Shown piece by piece: positions 5,343-5,980 of a DNA stretch of 5,980 nt (the stretch's first letter is position 1; every line of letters begins with the position of its first letter). The position numbers were made by a program, and so were the translations under genes. The DNA comes from Vulcanimicrobiota bacterium (lineage in GTDB: Bacteria > Vulcanimicrobiota > Vulcanimicrobiia > Vulcanimicrobiales > Vulcanimicrobiaceae): contig JASHPC010000128.1 of NCBI GenBank assembly GCA_030038335.1, positions 1 to 5,980 on the forward strand. Direction: 5' to 3'. Under the pieces are notes generated by a model that did no database searches, had not been told where the DNA came from, and saw only the letters and a list, made by a program, of their open reading frames with translations.

Positions 5343-5980
5343 TCACGATGATAGCGCAAAAGGCCCCTTCTCTTCTAGGGCCCCGCCGGACCCAGTTCCA
5401 TTGTCGCTCGTGGCAACAGGGGCCTCGACTGTGCCCAGGCGGCGTGAAAGGACGTCGATCTCCTCCGTCTGGCTGCGAACGGCCTCGGTGCGATCCGACA
5501 TCCCAGCCAAGGCCTCGGCGTTCGTAAGACCGAGCTCCTCCGCCCTACGAACACGCGCACGCAGGCCGTCGATGGCGGCCTGCTGCTCGCTGGACGCGCG
5601 CGCGACGCCGCCCGTGCGGGCTTCTATTTCGGAAACGGATGCGAGGATTTGACCCGACGTGATCGACTGCTCGCGCATCGTCGCGGCCGCTTCGTGCGTC
5701 ATCGCTCCCATCTGTTCGCTCGCGCGCGCGAGCTCTTCGGAACCACGTGCTTGTTGCGTCGTCGCGACGCTGATTTCGGCCACGAGCGCGGCGACGTGAG
5801 CGACTCGTTCGCTGATCTGCTCGATCGACGCTGACACGTTGTTTGCCGACTGGACGTTGCTTTGCACGAGTCCGTTCGCGCGCCCGGCGCGCTCGAGCAC
5901 GGCGCCCGTTCGACGCTGAATATCGGCGACGAGCGACGCGATCTTTTTGACGGAATCGGCGGAGCTCTCCGCGAGCTTGC
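5343..5980 (-). CDS. methyl-accepting chemotaxis protein, C-terminal part (partial)
   Basis: This is the C-terminal 211 residues of a chemoreceptor signalling domain; the gene starts right of the window. In the open frame the visible protein begins KLAESSADSVKKIASLVADI, which is the segment directly after the conserved hairpin tip (usual family text 'VA.EVRKLAE.Sa..'). The CheA/CheW-contacting tip is therefore just outside. What is seen: a long Ala/Glu/Gln/Ser-rich coiled coil from about 1 to 185. It includes ISVATTQQARGSEELARASE (69-88), which resembles the end-of-leg, adaptation-type text of MCPs ('ia.at.eQ..g'), and a second stretch RASSEQQAAIDGLRARVRRA (127-146). A low-complexity Gly/Ser/Thr tail follows (186-211), with no CheR/CheB-tethering pentapeptide. 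There is no transmembrane helix in this part, as expected for the cytoplasmic end. The GTG at 5900 is an internal Val (residue 27), because the frame stays open and conserved to the edge. It likely heads a unit with the small exported protein. Confidence 0.9.
   Translation of the reverse strand, partial: KLAESSADSVKKIASLVADIQRRTGAVLERAGRANGLVQSNVQSANNVSASIEQISERVAHVAALVAEISVATTQQARGSEELARASEQMGAMTHEAAATMREQSITSGQILASVSEIEARTGGVARASSEQQAAIDGLRARVRRAEELGLTNAEALAGMSDRTEAVRSQTEEIDVLSRRLGTVEAPVATSDNGTGSGGALEEKGPFALSS
5364..5370 (-). promoter_or_regulatory. possible Shine-Dalgarno for a TTG start of the small exported protein
   Basis: On the minus strand GAAGGGG lies inside the last codons of the MCP gene, 4 nt before the TTG at 5359. 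The more conventional ATG at 5338 has no purine-rich site at a normal distance. The site therefore bears on whether the exported protein has 113 or 120 residues. Weak evidence, since the region is coding. Confidence 0.35.

Noticed and set aside
5362..5382. Inverted repeat GGCCC ... GGGCC at the end of the MCP gene as a terminator
   Set aside because: Stem of only 5 bp with an 11-nt loop, no T-run on either strand, and it lies within coding sequence just before a closely spaced gene.
5343..5900. A complete short MCP-like protein starting at GTG 5900
   Set aside because: The frame remains open to the window edge, and residues before the GTG (KLAESSADSVKKI...) match the conserved MCP post-tip segment, so the GTG is internal.

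Overview
This is a compact, high-GC bacterial chromosome segment (GC roughly in the mid-60s by eye) with almost no non-coding DNA. The left 5.05 kb is one run of six plus-strand genes: the 3' end of dnaE (replicative DNA polymerase III alpha subunit), hisZ, short-form hisG, hisD, a Cof-type HAD phosphatase, and an ftsQ/divIB-like cell-division gene. Every one of the five junctions is a stop/start overlap (4, 4, 8, 4 and 4 nt), so the run reads as a single translationally coupled operon whose promoter lies left of the window.

The right ~1 kb lies on the minus strand. The C-terminal part of a methyl-accepting chemotaxis protein (MCP) enters from the right edge. It is followed, after a 4-nt gap, by a small exported protein with a clear signal peptide. 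The tail of that small gene overlaps the 3' end of the ftsQ-like gene tail-to-tail by 56 nt. No intergenic stretch over 300 bases exists; the longest gap between genes is 4 nt. I see no tRNA, rRNA, CRISPR array, insertion sequence or convincing terminator.

Working together: HisZ and the short HisG form the hetero-oligomeric ATP phosphoribosyltransferase that commits ATP and PRPP to histidine synthesis. HisD performs the last two oxidations. The HAD enzyme sits directly after hisD and is a candidate for the histidinol-phosphate phosphatase step just before HisD, but its Cof/HAD-IIB type does not prove this. dnaE upstream and ftsQ downstream place histidine synthesis between chromosome replication and septum formation genes.

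The HisZ/short HisG pair, high GC, the detached ftsQ and an MCP point to a free-living, motile or chemosensory bacterium. An uncultivated high-GC lineage such as Eremiobacterota (WPS-2) is a guess from the general look only; the sequence alone does not fix the phylum. The palindrome CGATCG is strikingly frequent over the operon (about 26 copies in the first 4.7 kb by hand count) and nearly absent from the right-hand 1.3 kb. The window is mostly well-understood housekeeping genes. The parts worth a second look are the operon architecture, the HAD enzyme, the MCP/secreted-protein pair and the CGATCG bias; I found no clear sign of a new defence or mobile system.
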